NCBI GenBank assembly: GCA_937935255.1
Contig: CALGXT010000039.1
Coordinates: forward strand, 1-41,901
Direction: 5' to 3'
From: an uncultured bacterium
Lineage (GTDB): Bacteria; Verrucomicrobiota; Kiritimatiellia; PWTM01
Length of the DNA stretch: 41,901 nucleotides
Under the pieces are notes generated by a model that was given only the letters and a program-made list of their open reading frames with translations, ran no database searches and was not told the origin of the DNA. The first letter of the stretch is position 1. The number at the start of each line of letters is the position of its first letter. Below are positions 30,418-39,197 of this stretch, piece by piece. The position numbers and the translations under genes were made by a program.

Positions 30418-33400
30418 TCACTCGCCGGATTTGTAAATCCGGATGTCCAGTCCGAGCGACTGCATTTCCTTCATCAATACGTTGAACGACTCCGGCACGC
30501 CGGACTCGAGCGCGTTTTCGCCCTTGACGATGCTCTCGTAGATGCGGGTGCGCCCGGTGAGATCGTCGCTCTTCACCGTGAGCAGCTCCTGCAGGGCATA
30601 GGCGGCCCCGTAGGCCTCCATCGCCCAGACTTCCATCTCGCCGAAGCGCTGCCCGCCGTACTGCGCCTTCCCGCCGAGGGGCTGCTGCGTCACCAGCGAA
30701 TACGGCCCGACGGCGCGCGCGTGAATCTTGTCCGTCACCAGATGGTGCAGCTTCATCATGTAGATGACGCCGACCACCACGCGTTGATCGAAAGGCTCGC
30801 CCGTGCGCCCGTCATACAGCAGGCTCTTGCCGTCCGCCGGCTCGCCGGCGCGCTCCAGCAACTCGTGAATCCGAGCCTCGGAGATGCCGTCGAAAATCGG
30901 CGTCGTTGCGTAGAGCCCCAGCGCCCGGCAGGCGATGCCCAGGTGCGTCTCCAGCACCTGGCCGACGTTCATGCGCGACGGCACGCCCAGCGGGTTGAGC
31001 ACAATGTCCACCGGCGTACCATCCTCGCGGAAGGGCATGTCCTCCTCCGGCACGATCTTGGCGATGACGCCTTTGTTGCCGTGCCGCCCGGCCATCTTGT
31101 CGCCCACGGAGAGTTTTTTCTTCGTGGCGATATAGACCTTGACCTGCTTGATGATGCCCGGTTCGACCTCGTCCCCGCTCTCCAGCCGCTCCAGCGCCTC
31201 CTGCTGCTCGTTGGCGAGCTCCGCGAAACGATGGTTGTAGTCGGCCAGAATCGCGTGGATCTTGATCTGGATCGGGCTGGCGTCAATTTCGATATGCTCG
31301 CGCGAGGCCGCCAGCTTCCGCAGCAGGGTCTTGGTGATCTTGCGGTTGGCCGGAATGATCTTCTCGCCGGTCTCGACGTTGACGACATCCAGCGGAATTT
31401 TCTCGCCCAGCAGGATGTTCGCCAGCGCGTCGGTCAGGTTCTCGAACAGCGTCTGCTGCTTTTCCTTGAACTCGTCCTGGATCTGCTTGAGCTGCTGCCG
31501 CTTGTCGCGCGCCGAAAGCCGCGCCCGCTTCGAGGTCGGCGTGTTGTCGCGGCTGGACATCTTCACGTCCATCACGATGCCGTACGTGCCGCTGGGCACG
31601 CGCAGCGAGGTGTCGCGCACCTCGGCGGCCTTCTCGCCGAAAATCGCCCGCAGCAGTCGCTCCTCGGGCGCCAGCTCCGTCTCGGTCTTCGGGGTGATCT
31701 TGCCGACGAGGATGTCGCCCGGCTTCACTTCCGCGCCCACGCGCACCACGCCGCCGTGCGTGAGGTTCTTCAAGGCCTCCTCGCCGACGTTCGGGATGTC
31801 GCGGGTGATCTCCTCCGGACCGAGCTTCGTGTCGCGCGCGCCGCACTCGAACTCCTCGATGTGGATCGAGGTGAACGTGTCTTCCGCGACCAGCCGCTCG
31901 TTGATCAGGATTGCGTCCTCGAAGTTGTAGCCGCACCACGGCATGAACGCCACCAGCACGTTCTTGCCCAGCGCCAGCTCGCCCTCCGCGGTCGCGGGGC
32001 CGTCGGCCAGCACGTCGCCCTTCTTCACTTTCTGGCCGACCGCGACGATCGGCTTCTGGTTGAAGCAGGTGCCCGCGTTCGAACGCATGAATTTGCGCAG
32101 CGGATAGACCTGGTATTCCTCCGGCGGCGTTTTCTTCGTCGGCGCCTCGCCGGTCTTTGAAACGATGATTTTCGACGCGGAAACGTACGCGACCTTGCCG
32201 GCCTCGCGCGCCGTCACCAGCACGCGCGAATCGCGCGCGACGCGCTCCTCGTTGCCGGTCGCGACATAGGGCCGCTCGCTCCGCAGCAGCGGCACCGCCT
32301 GGCGCTGCATGTTCGAACCCATCAGCGCGCGGTTGGCGTCGTCGTGCTCCAGGAACGGGATCAGCGCGGCCGCGATGCTCACGACCTGCTTCGGCGAGAC
32401 GTCCATGAACTGCACGCGGTCGCGCGGCACTTCCTTGAACTCGCCGCGCGTGCGCACCATGACCGTTTCGTTGGCGAAATGGCCGCGCTCGTCGAGCGGC
32501 GCGTTGGCCTGCGCGATGACGAACGTTTCCTCCTGATCGGCGGTCAGGTATTGCACCTCGTCGGTCACCTTCCCGTTGACGACCTTGCGGTAGGGGCTTT
32601 CGATGAAACCGAACTCGTTGATCCGCGCGAACATGCTCAGCGACGAGATCAGGCCGATGTTCGGCCCCTCCGGCGTCTCGATCGGGCAAATGCGCCCGTA
32701 GTGGCTCGAATGGACGTCGCGGACCTCGAAGCCCGCGCGATCCCGGCTCAGACCGCCCGGCCCCAGCGCGCTCAGGCGCCGCTTGTGGGTCAGCTCGGAA
32801 AGCGGATTCGTCTGATCCATGAACTGGCTGAGCTGGCCGCGGCCGAAGAAATCGCGGACCACCGTCGAGAGCGTCTTCGGATTGATCAGCTTCTGGGGCG
32901 TGAGCTTCTCGACGGAGCTGTCGAAAATGGTCATCCGCTCGCGCACGAGCCGCTCCGTGCGCGACAGCCCGAGGCGGCACTGGCCCTCGAGCAGCTCGCC
33001 CACCGTCCGGATGCGCCGGCTGCCGAGGTGGTCAATGTCGTCGAGCGTGCCCTCGCCCAGGCGCAGATTGATCAGGTAACGAATGCCCTCGACCACGTCC
33101 TCCTTGACGAGCACGCGCGATTCCCCGCCGATGTTGCCGCCCAGCTTCTGCTGAATCTTGTAGCGGCCCACGCGGGTCAGATCGTACCGCCGCTCGTCGA
33201 AGAAAATACGCTTCAAGAGCTGGCGCGCGTTCGAGATCGTCGGCGGATCCCCGGGGCGCAGCTTCGCGTACAGGTCCTTGAGGGCGTCGTCCGTGGAACG
33301 GGTCGGATCCTTGCGGACGCTCTTGAGGAACAAGCCCTCATCCCAGGACACATTGACGACGTCCACGCTGGTGTGCCCGACGGCCTGCATCTGCCGCACG

Positions 33401-34173
33401 AGGTCGCGCGTGACCGGCTCGTAGGCGCGGGCCAGCACGGATTGCGAGTCGGCGTCAATGCAATCGCTCGCGAGCACGCGATTCGCGATCTTTTCCTCGG
33501 GCACATCGCCGCGCAGGGACAGCTTCTCCATCGTGTAGTAGAGGCCCAGCAGCTCGGCGTCCGTTCCGTAGCCCAGCGCGCGAAGGAACGTCGGCGCGAG
33601 AAACTTCCGACGCCTTTTTTTGCGATCCAGATAGACGTACAGCAGATCGGAGGCGTCGAACTGGACCTCCAGCCAGGAGCCGCGGTCGGGGATGATGCGG
33701 AACGAGTAGAGGTCCGTCCCGTTGGGATGGACGCTGGTCTCGAAGCAAATGCCCGGCGAGCGATGCAACTGGCTGACGACCACGCGCTCGGCGCCGTTGA
33801 TAATGAAGGTTCCCGGCTCGGTCATGAGCGGGATTTCCCCCATGTACACCTCCTCCTCGCGGACCTCCTTCGGGTCTTTGAGGCGGAAGGTCACATACAG
33901 CGCCGCCGTGTAGGAGCCGCCCTCGGACAGGCTTTCAATGGGCCCCATCTTCGGCGGCTGGATCTCGTATTTCACGAAATCCAGAACGCTCTGACCGTCG
34001 TAGCTTTCGATTGGAAAGACTTCCTTGAACACCGCCTGCAGCCCGATGTGCTTCCGCTTCATCGGCGGCACATCCATCTGCAGAAAGTCCCGATAGGAAT
34101 TCGTCTGGATCTCGATGAGATCCGGCGGCTCAATGACGTCCGTCAATCTGCCGAAATTCGTTCTTTGGACCAT
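30418..34173 (-). CDS. rpoB: RNA polymerase beta subunit
   Basis: The 1251-residue subunit is full length, from [22 protein letters not shown] to the C-terminal [19 protein letters not shown]. The rifampicin-cluster segment reads [13 protein letters not shown] (442-454), so R445-G446 occupy the place of E. coli S508-S509, with the remaining pocket residues conserved. ATG has GAAGG six bases upstream; the TTG two codons earlier was rejected. A 24-base palindrome in the leader may regulate read-through from rplL. Confidence 0.99.
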   Translation of the reverse strand: MVQRTNFGRLTDVIEPPDLIEIQTNSYRDFLQMDVPPMKRKHIGLQAVFKEVFPIESYDGQSVLDFVKYEIQPPKMGPIESLSEGGSYTAALYVTFRLKDPKEVREEEVYMGEIPLMTEPGTFIINGAERVVVSQLHRSPGICFETSVHPNGTDLYSFRIIPDRGSWLEVQFDASDLLYVYLDRKKRRRKFLAPTFLRALGYGTDAELLGLYYTMEKLSLRGDVPEEKIANRVLASDCIDADSQSVLARAYEPVTRDLVRQMQAVGHTSVDVVNVSWDEGLFLKSVRKDPTRSTDDALKDLYAKLRPGDPPTISNARQLLKRIFFDERRYDLTRVGRYKIQQKLGGNIGGESRVLVKEDVVEGIRYLINLRLGEGTLDDIDHLGSRRIRTVGELLEGQCRLGLSRTERLVRERMTIFDSSVEKLTPQKLINPKTLSTVVRDFFGRGQLSQFMDQTNPLSELTHKRRLSALGPGGLSRDRAGFEVRDVHSSHYGRICPIETPEGPNIGLISSLSMFARINEFGFIESPYRKVVNGKVTDEVQYLTADQEETFVIAQANAPLDERGHFANETVMVRTRGEFKEVPRDRVQFMDVSPKQVVSIAAALIPFLEHDDANRALMGSNMQRQAVPLLRSERPYVATGNEERVARDSRVLVTAREAGKVAYVSASKIIVSKTGEAPTKKTPPEEYQVYPLRKFMRSNAGTCFNQKPIVAVGQKVKKGDVLADGPATAEGELALGKNVLVAFMPWCGYNFEDAILINERLVAEDTFTSIHIEEFECGARDTKLGPEEITRDIPNVGEEALKNLTHGGVVRVGAEVKPGDILVGKITPKTETELAPEERLLRAIFGEKAAEVRDTSLRVPSGTYGIVMDVKMSSRDNTPTSKRARLSARDKRQQLKQIQDEFKEKQQTLFENLTDALANILLGEKIPLDVVNVETGEKIIPANRKITKTLLRKLAASREHIEIDASPIQIKIHAILADYNHRFAELANEQQEALERLESGDEVEPGIIKQVKVYIATKKKLSVGDKMAGRHGNKGVIAKIVPEEDMPFREDGTPVDIVLNPLGVPSRMNVGQVLETHLGIACRALGLYATTPIFDGISEARIHELLERAGEPADGKSLLYDGRTGEPFDQRVVVGVIYMMKLHHLVTDKIHARAVGPYSLVTQQPLGGKAQYGGQRFGEMEVWAMEAYGAAYALQELLTVKSDDLTGRTRIYESIVKGENALESGVPESFNVLMKEMQSLGLDIRIYKSGE

Positions 34174-34210
34174 GCCCAACCTTCAGGTAAGAAACCGAAA
34201 AACAGAACCC

Positions 34211-34234
34211 GCCGGCGCCGCGCGCGGCGCCGGC
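34211..34234 (-). promoter_or_regulatory. Perfect 24-base palindrome, likely attenuator between rplL and rpoB
   Basis: GCCGGCGCCGCG is followed immediately by its complement. On the minus strand a T-rich stretch (GGGTTCTGTTTTTCGG) follows within a few bases, as in a leaky intrinsic terminator. In E. coli an attenuator and an RNase III site occupy this same gap and lower rpoBC relative to ribosomal protein output. Confidence 0.55.
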
Positions 34235-34257
34235 CCGTCGCTCCGCCCGCGGTGTTC

Positions 34258-34659
34258 TTACTTGACTTCGATCTTCGCGCCCGCGGCTTCCAGCTTCGCC
34301 TTGATCTCGTCGGCTTCCTTCTTGCTGACGCCTTCCTTGATCGTCTTCGGCGCGCCGTCCACCAGGTCCTTCGCCTCCTTCAGGCCGAGGTTCGTCAGGG
34401 CCCGCAGCTCCTTGATGACCTGGATTTTCTGGGCGCCCGCCGACGCGAGCACGACCGTGAACTCGGTCTTCTCCTCCGCCGGGGCCGCCGCCGCGCCGCC
34501 CGCGGCCGGGGCCGCCGCGACCGCCACCGGGGCCGCCGCCGTCACGCCGAGGCGCTCTTCCAGCGCCTTGACGAGCTTCGAGAGTTCGAGGACGCTGATC
34601 CCCTCAACCCAATTCACGAACTCGGCCATTTTGCCTTCCAACTGCACTGCTTCCGCCAT
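34258..34659 (-). CDS. rplL: 50S ribosomal protein L7/L12
   Basis: The 133-residue stalk protein has the N-terminal dimer region ([26 protein letters not shown]), an Ala/Pro-rich hinge (residues about 42-62) and the factor-binding C-terminal domain with [25 protein letters not shown]. The N-terminus is about 10 residues longer than usual; an internal ATG at codon 11 is an alternative, but AGGAG before the first ATG supports the longer form. Confidence 0.97.
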   Translation of the reverse strand: MAEAVQLEGKMAEFVNWVEGISVLELSKLVKALEERLGVTAAAPVAVAAAPAAGGAAAAPAEEKTEFTVVLASAGAQKIQVIKELRALTNLGLKEAKDLVDGAPKTIKEGVSKKEADEIKAKLEAAGAKIEVK

Positions 34660-34688
34660 GTTCCTGCTCCTTCTGCTCTGCTCTTTGC

Positions 34689-34705
34689 GGCAGGCGCCGC
34701 CTGCC
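34689..34705 (-). promoter_or_regulatory. Hairpin between rplJ and rplL
   Basis: Arms GGCAGGCG and CGCCTGCC (8 bp) around one base lie about 30 bases before the rplL start. It may be an mRNA processing or stabilising structure helping the higher L7/L12 output needed (four or more copies per ribosome). Confidence 0.4.
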
Positions 34706-34736
34706 CGTTGTTACGCCGTTCAAAAAACTCCGCGCT

Positions 34737-35291
34737 TCACGCGGCCGGGGCGGCCTTGCCCTTCTTTTCTTCCGCCGCTTTCAACACGTAAATCAAACTC
34801 GCCAGTTTCTGGTTCAATACGCCCACGAAGCCCCGCAGCGGCGCCGCCAGCGTCCCGACCATCATCGCCCGCAACGCGGACTTGCCGGGCAGCGCGGCCA
34901 GGGCCGTCACCTCCGCCGGACTGAGCAGCGCGCCGTCCAGGCAACCGCCTTTGGCCGCGCCGGACTGCGTCTCCTTGGCGAAATCGCGCAGCGCTTTTGC
35001 GATCTCGACCGCGTCGCCCCGGCCCGTCACCATCGCGGTCGGCCCTTTCAGCATCGGTTTCAGCGCCGCCGCCGGCAAGTCGCGGACCGCCTGTTGAAAA
35101 AGGCGATTCGGCACCACCTGAAAGCGCGCCTGAAGCGGACGCAGCCGTTTGCGCAGCTCCGCCGCCCGCGCGACCGACAACCCTTTGAAATCCGCGAGAA
35201 ACACGAACGACGAGGCCGATACGCCGCGGCGGATCTCCTCGACGATCGCCTCTTTCTCGGGCCGATACGTTTTCGATTCGTTGGCGCTCAT
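34737..35291 (-). CDS. rplJ: 50S ribosomal protein L10
   Basis: The 184-residue protein holds the L7/L12 dimers on the stalk base. FVFLADFKGLSVARAAELRKRLR and FQVVPNRLFQQAV match the family, and the Ala-rich C-terminal helix follows. Only 19 bp separate it from rplA, so the long structured L10 leader seen in E. coli and Bacillus is absent. Confidence 0.97.
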   Translation of the reverse strand: MSANESKTYRPEKEAIVEEIRRGVSASSFVFLADFKGLSVARAAELRKRLRPLQARFQVVPNRLFQQAVRDLPAAALKPMLKGPTAMVTGRGDAVEIAKALRDFAKETQSGAAKGGCLDGALLSPAEVTALAALPGKSALRAMMVGTLAAPLRGFVGVLNQKLASLIYVLKAAEEKKGKAAPAA

Positions 35292-35310
35292 GACCGTGAA
35301 TTCCGCTCCC

Positions 35311-36009
35311 TCACTCCGTAGCCGCGTCCCGCACCGTCAGGCGCAGGCCGGGACCCATCGTCGAACTCATCGTGCATCGCTTCAGATAGACGCCTTTCGC
35401 CGTCGCCGGCCGCGCCGCGCGCACCGCGTCAATCACCGCTTGCGCGTTCTCGACCAGCGCCCGAGGCTCGAAGGAGCGCTTGCCGATCGGCACCATGACG
35501 TTGCCGTTGCGATCCATGCGGTATTCGACACGCCCGGCCTTGAAGGACTTCACCGCGGCGGCCGTGTCCGTGGCGACCGTTCCCGTCTTCGGGTTGGGCA
35601 TCAGGCCGCGGGGCCCCAGCACTTTGCCGAGCTTTCGCACTTCCTTCATCGCGTCCGGGGTGGCGATCGCGATGTCGAATTCCGTCCACCCGCCCTGCAC
35701 CTTGTTGACCAGATCGAGGAAGCCGACCTCGTCGGCGCCCGCCGCGCGGGCGGCGTCGGCGGCCGCGCCGTCGGCAAAGACGATCACGCGGACCTTCTTG
35801 CCGGTCCCGTGGGGCAGCGCGACGGTGCCGCGCACGGCCTGGTCGGACTTCGCCGGATCCACGCCCAGCCGGAACGCGAGCTCGACGGTCTCGTCGAACT
35901 TCGCCAGGGGGTGGGCCTTGATGAACTGGACGGCCTCTTCCAGCGTGTAGTTTTTGGAGCGGTCGGTTTCGGCCGCCGCCGCCCGGTATTTTTTGCCGTG
36001 CTGCGCCAT
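35311..36009 (-). CDS. rplA: 50S ribosomal protein L1
   Basis: The 232-residue protein has GKVLGPRGLMPNPKTGTV and VMVPIGKRSFEPRALVENAQ, the core of the L1 stalk protein. ATG follows the rplK stop by 2 bases. Confidence 0.98.
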   Translation of the reverse strand: MAQHGKKYRAAAAETDRSKNYTLEEAVQFIKAHPLAKFDETVELAFRLGVDPAKSDQAVRGTVALPHGTGKKVRVIVFADGAAADAARAAGADEVGFLDLVNKVQGGWTEFDIAIATPDAMKEVRKLGKVLGPRGLMPNPKTGTVATDTAAAVKSFKAGRVEYRMDRNGNVMVPIGKRSFEPRALVENAQAVIDAVRAARPATAKGVYLKRCTMSSTMGPGLRLTVRDAATE

Positions 36010-36011
36010 GG

Positions 36012-36434
36012 TCACGTCACCTCGATGCCCATACTGCGGGCCGTGCCCTCGATGATTTTCACCGCCTGCGCCAGGTCGGCCGCGTTCAAATCCTTTTGTT
36101 TCGCCTTGGCGATGTCTTCCACCTGCGCGCGCGTCACCTTGCCCACTTTTTCGCGGTTGGGCGTCGCCGAACCCTTGGCGATCCCGGCGGCCTTTTTCAG
36201 GAGCACCGCGGCGGGGGGACTCTTGGTGATGAAGGTGAACGACTTGTCCTGATAGACGGTGATGACCACCGGGATCACCAGGCCCGCCTGGCTCTGGGTC
36301 GCGGCGTTGAACTCCTTGCAAAACTGCATGATGTTCACGCCCTGCTGGCCCAACGCCGGCCCGACGGGCGGAGCCGGGTTGGCCGCGCCCGCAGGAATCT
36401 GCAGCCGAATGACGCCTGTTACTTTTTTCGCCAT
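36012..36434 (-). CDS. rplK: 50S ribosomal protein L11
   Basis: The 140-residue protein starts [20 protein letters not shown] and has the conserved [22 protein letters not shown] and the C-terminal [12 protein letters not shown]11 binds the GTPase-associated centre of 23S rRNA. Confidence 0.98.
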   Translation of the reverse strand: MAKKVTGVIRLQIPAGAANPAPPVGPALGQQGVNIMQFCKEFNAATQSQAGLVIPVVITVYQDKSFTFITKSPPAAVLLKKAAGIAKGSATPNREKVGKVTRAQVEDIAKAKQKDLNAADLAQAVKIIEGTARSMGIEVT

Positions 36435-36455
36435 AGTTGGTTCACCCGCGCGGGA

Positions 36456-37004
36456 TCAGCCCCGCTCCACTTGCGAATACTCCAGCTCCACCGGGGCCGA
36501 CCGGCCGAAGATGCTGACGGACACCTTCAGCTTGCCGTGCTCCGGATCCGCTTCCTCGACCACCCCGTTGAAATTCTGGAAGGGGCCGTCCGTGATCGTC
36601 ACCGTCTCGCCCGGCTCGAACGCGATCTTCGGACGCACCTTGTCTTTCTTCTCCTCCACCTGGCGGAGAATCACATCCACTTCCTCGGGCCGCAGCGGCG
36701 CCGGTCGCTCGCCCCCGACGAAACCGATGATGCCCTGCGTCTCCTGAATGAAATACCAAACCCGCTCGTTCAGCGTCTTCGCGTCCGTGTACAACGCCAG
36801 GTGCACCAGGACATAGCCCGGGAAGAATTTTTTGACCGTCGTCGTCCGGCGGTTGCTCTTGGTCTCCACCACCTTCTCGGTCGGAATCAGCACCTCGCCG
36901 ATGAGATCGCCCAGTTCCTCGAGGCGCGCTCGCCGCTCGATGCTCTCCTTGACCTTGTTCTCCTGGCCGGAGAGCGTATGCAGCACGAACCACTGTTTTT
37001 CCAT
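36456..37004 (-). CDS. nusG: Transcription factor NusG
   Basis: The 182-residue protein has the NGN domain (WFVLHTLSGQENKVKESIE, FFPGYVLV) and the KOW domain (FEPGETVTITDGPFQNFNGVVEEAD). NusG binds RNA polymerase and links it to Rho or to S10 on the ribosome. It follows secE by 30 bp. Confidence 0.98.
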   Translation of the reverse strand: MEKQWFVLHTLSGQENKVKESIERRARLEELGDLIGEVLIPTEKVVETKSNRRTTTVKKFFPGYVLVHLALYTDAKTLNERVWYFIQETQGIIGFVGGERPAPLRPEEVDVILRQVEEKKDKVRPKIAFEPGETVTITDGPFQNFNGVVEEADPEHGKLKVSVSIFGRSAPVELEYSQVERG

Positions 37005-37034
37005 GACCCTCTGTCCCGTTCCCGAGGCCCGCGG

Positions 37035-37238
37035 CTAGCTCACCGCCCGCTTCAACAGCCACAGCAACAGCATGTCGCTGACGCCGACGAACGCCGCCAA
37101 CAGCACGACCGAGACGATGACGACCACGGTGGACTCGAGCAGTTCCGAGCGCGCCGGCCAGGCGCACTTTCTCAGTTCGGCGTCCACTTCGCCGATGAAC
37201 TCGCGCAACCGCGCCGCTTTCGCCGTGATTTTGTTCAT
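37035..37238 (-). CDS. secE: Protein translocase subunit SecE
   Basis: The 67-residue protein has an amphipathic N-terminal helix ending in the conserved W-P (ELRKCAWPARSELLEST) and one membrane helix (VVVIVSVVLLAAFVGVSDMLLLWLL). This is the short single-helix form. It stands between tRNA-Trp and nusG as in many bacteria. Confidence 0.95.
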   Translation of the reverse strand: MNKITAKAARLREFIGEVDAELRKCAWPARSELLESTVVVIVSVVLLAAFVGVSDMLLLWLLKRAVS

Positions 37239-37266
37239 GCGTCTTTTCGCCCCTCCCGCCCGCGAC

Positions 37267-37342
37267 TGGCAGGCCAGGAGGGACTTGAACCCCCAACAAC
37301 CGGTTTTGGAGACCGGTGCTCTGCCAATTGAGCTACTGGCCT
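37267..37342 (-). tRNA. trnW: tRNA-Trp (CCA)
   Basis: Read on the minus strand, the acceptor arms AGGCCAG and CTGGCCT pair, the anticodon loop is CTCCAAA with anticodon CCA, and the T-arm has TTCAAGT. Discriminator G is followed by an encoded CCA. It lies between rpmG and secE. Confidence 0.97.
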
Positions 37343-37361
37343 GTGCGCCGGCGCCCTCGGT

Positions 37362-37514
37362 TCACTTCACCTCGCGGTGCGCCGTGTGCCGGCGGTCGAA
37401 ACGGCAGTACTTTTTCAGCTCCAGCCGCTCGGTTTTCGTCTTCTTGTTCTTGGTGGTCGTGTAGTTGCGCCGCTTGCACTCCTGACACGCCAGCGTGATG
37501 ATTTCCCGGGGCAT
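37362..37514 (-). CDS. rpmG: 50S ribosomal protein L33, zinc-binding form
   Basis: This 50-residue gene was read by hand. The protein starts [20 protein letters not shown] and includes CQEC plus a later CRFDRRH, with one cysteine of the usual second CXXC pair replaced by an FDRRH sequence. The SD is GGTGGGAG. It lies between tuf and tRNA-Trp, its common place. Confidence 0.95.
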   Translation of the reverse strand: MPREIITLACQECKRRNYTTTKNKKTKTERLELKKYCRFDRRHTAHREVK

Positions 37515-37551
37515 ACGATTGACGCTCCCACCGACGGAACCGCGCGCGGCC

Positions 37552-37581
37552 GCGCGGGCCGGACGTTCATCCGGCCCGCGC
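37552..37581 (-). promoter_or_regulatory. Strong hairpin between tuf and rpmG
   Basis: Twelve-base perfect arms (GCGCGGGCCGGA with complement) and a 6-base loop stand in the 81-bp gap. No T-run follows on the minus strand. It may separate the abundant tuf mRNA from rpmG by processing or act as a partial Rho-dependent or intrinsic stop. Confidence 0.5.
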
Positions 37582-37595
37582 CGCGCGCCCCGTCA

Positions 37596-38804
37596 TCAGG
37601 CGATGATTTCCGTCACACGGCCCGCGCCTACGGTCCGTCCGCCCTCGCGGATGGCGAACCGAACATATTTCTCCATGGCGATGGGCGTGATCAACTCCAC
37701 TTCCATCGCGATATTGTCGCCGGGCATCACCATTTCCACCCCTTCGGGCAGCTTGATGTCGCCGGTGACGTCCGTCGTGCGGAAATAAAACTGCGGACGA
37801 TAGCCCTTGAAGAACGGCGTGTGCCGGCCGCCCTCTTCCTTGCTCAGGACGTACACCTCCGCCTTGAACTTCTTGTGCGGGGTGATCGTGCCCGGCTTCG
37901 CCAGCACCTGGCCGCGCTCGACGTCCTCTTTCTTCGTGCCGCGCAGCAGACAGCCGATGTTGTCGCCCGCCTGGCCCTGGTCGAGCAGCTTGCGGAACAT
38001 CTCGACGCCCGTCACCGTCGTCTTCTGCGTGTCGCGCAGACCGACGATCTCGACTTCATCGCCGACCTTGATGATGCCGCGCTCGACGCGCCCCGTAACG
38101 ACCGTGCCGCGGCCTTCGATCGAGAACACGTCTTCGATCGGCATCAGGAACGGCTGATCCAGCGGCCGCACCGGCTCTTTCACGAACGTGTCCAGCGCGT
38201 CCATCAGCTCCTGGATGCACTTCGCGTCGGGATGATCCGGGGAAGGCGCCTGGATGGCCTTCATCGCCGAACCGCGAATGATCGGCGTCTCGTCGCCCGG
38301 GAACTCGTACTTGGAAAGCAGCTCGCGGATTTCCAGCTCGACCAGGTCGAGCAGCTCCGGATCGTCCACCGTATCCACCTTGTTCAGGAAGACCACGATC
38401 GAGGGCACGCCGACCTGGCGCGCCAGCAGGATGTGCTCGCGGGTCTGCGGCATCGGACCGTCGGAAGCGCTGACCACCAGAATCGCGCCGTCCATCTGGG
38501 CGGCGCCGGTGATCATGTTCTTGATGTAGTCGGCGTGACCCGGACAGTCCACGTGGGCATAGTGCCGCTTCTCGCTCTGATACTCGACGTGCGACGTGGC
38601 GATCGTCAGAATCTTCGTGGGATCGCGGCGGCCCTGGGATTCGGACGCCTTCGCCACCTGGTCGTACGAGACGTAGGTCGCCAGGCCCTTCGCGCCCTGC
38701 ACCTTCGTGATCGCGGCCGTCAGCGTCGTTTTTCCGTGGTCCACGTGGCCGATCGTGCCGACGTTGACATGCGGTTTGGTTCGCTCGAATTTTTCCTTCG
38801 CCAT
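37596..38804 (-). CDS. tuf: Elongation factor Tu with atypical switch I
   Basis: The 402-residue GTPase delivers aminoacyl-tRNA to the ribosome. GHVDHGKT (19-26), DCPGH (86-90) and NKVD (141-144) are present. Switch I runs from YDQ to SHVEY as [22 protein letters not shown]. coli has IDNAPEEKARGITINT, so there are five more residues and the Arg-Gly before the Mg-binding Thr is gone, while Thr itself (LTI) stays. I recall a similar loop in planctomycete EF-Tu, from memory only. It follows tRNA-Thr, with GAGGAGAG before the ATG. Confidence 0.97.
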   Translation of the reverse strand: MAKEKFERTKPHVNVGTIGHVDHGKTTLTAAITKVQGAKGLATYVSYDQVAKASESQGRRDPTKILTIATSHVEYQSEKRHYAHVDCPGHADYIKNMITGAAQMDGAILVVSASDGPMPQTREHILLARQVGVPSIVVFLNKVDTVDDPELLDLVELEIRELLSKYEFPGDETPIIRGSAMKAIQAPSPDHPDAKCIQELMDALDTFVKEPVRPLDQPFLMPIEDVFSIEGRGTVVTGRVERGIIKVGDEVEIVGLRDTQKTTVTGVEMFRKLLDQGQAGDNIGCLLRGTKKEDVERGQVLAKPGTITPHKKFKAEVYVLSKEEGGRHTPFFKGYRPQFYFRTTDVTGDIKLPEGVEMVMPGDNIAMEVELITPIAMEKYVRFAIREGGRTVGAGRVTEIIA

Positions 38805-38880
38805 GACTCTCTCCTCGCTGCTTCCTGCTCTAGGGTTGCCGATTCGTTTTTTTGTTCACCGGGCGCGGCGCTCCGTCCGG

Positions 38881-38953
38881 AGCCCACGAGCGGGATTGAA
38901 CCGCTGACCTCATCCTTACCAAGGATGTGCTCTACCAACTGAGCTACGTGGGC
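38881..38953 (-). tRNA. trnT: tRNA-Thr (GGT)
   Basis: Minus-strand acceptor arms GCCCACG and CGTGGGC pair; anticodon stem CATCC/GGATG encloses TTGGTAA with anticodon GGT; the T-loop is TTCAATC. Discriminator is T and no CCA is encoded, unlike tRNA-Trp nearby. It lies just before tuf, as in many bacteria. Confidence 0.96.
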
Positions 38954-39197
38954 CGCTTCCGGCTCCGGCGGCCGGACCGCCGGCGCACCGCCGTCCCCCG
39001 TCTCTCGCTCTCAAATCCATCCCTAACAAATGACGCGACAACACAACCCCCCATCCGCCTTTCCGCCGCGCCGCGGCCTCGAGGCCGTGAGAAGCTGTGA
39101 GTCTCGCCGTTTCGAATTCTAAAGCTGTGCGCCGGGACCGCCCGACGCAAAATGAGACGCCAATTTACCAGCGCCGCGAAAAGCGTCAACTGTTTTT
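38954..39197 (-). other. Intergenic region and leader before tRNA-Thr
   Basis: This 244-bp gap holds the promoter at 39162-39189, a palindrome CGGCCTCGAGGCCG (39074-39087) and a hairpin with arms CCGGCGG/CCGCCGG (38965-38983) ending 11 bases before the tRNA. The transcribed leader would be about 200 nt. No gene is seen, and no terminator for the mannosidase gene was found. Confidence 0.5.
39162..39189 (-). promoter_or_regulatory. Promoter for tRNA-Thr, tuf and the downstream cluster
   Basis: TTGACG (39189-39184) and TAAATT (39167-39162) are 16 bp apart on the minus strand. Just upstream is an A/T-rich tract at the mannosidase stop, which could serve as an UP element. The expected start is near 39155. 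Confidence 0.5.

Noticed and set aside
32344-34791. An 815-residue open frame on the plus strand opposite rpoB and rplL
   Set aside because: Same shadow effect; rpoB and rplL on the minus strand explain the region fully.
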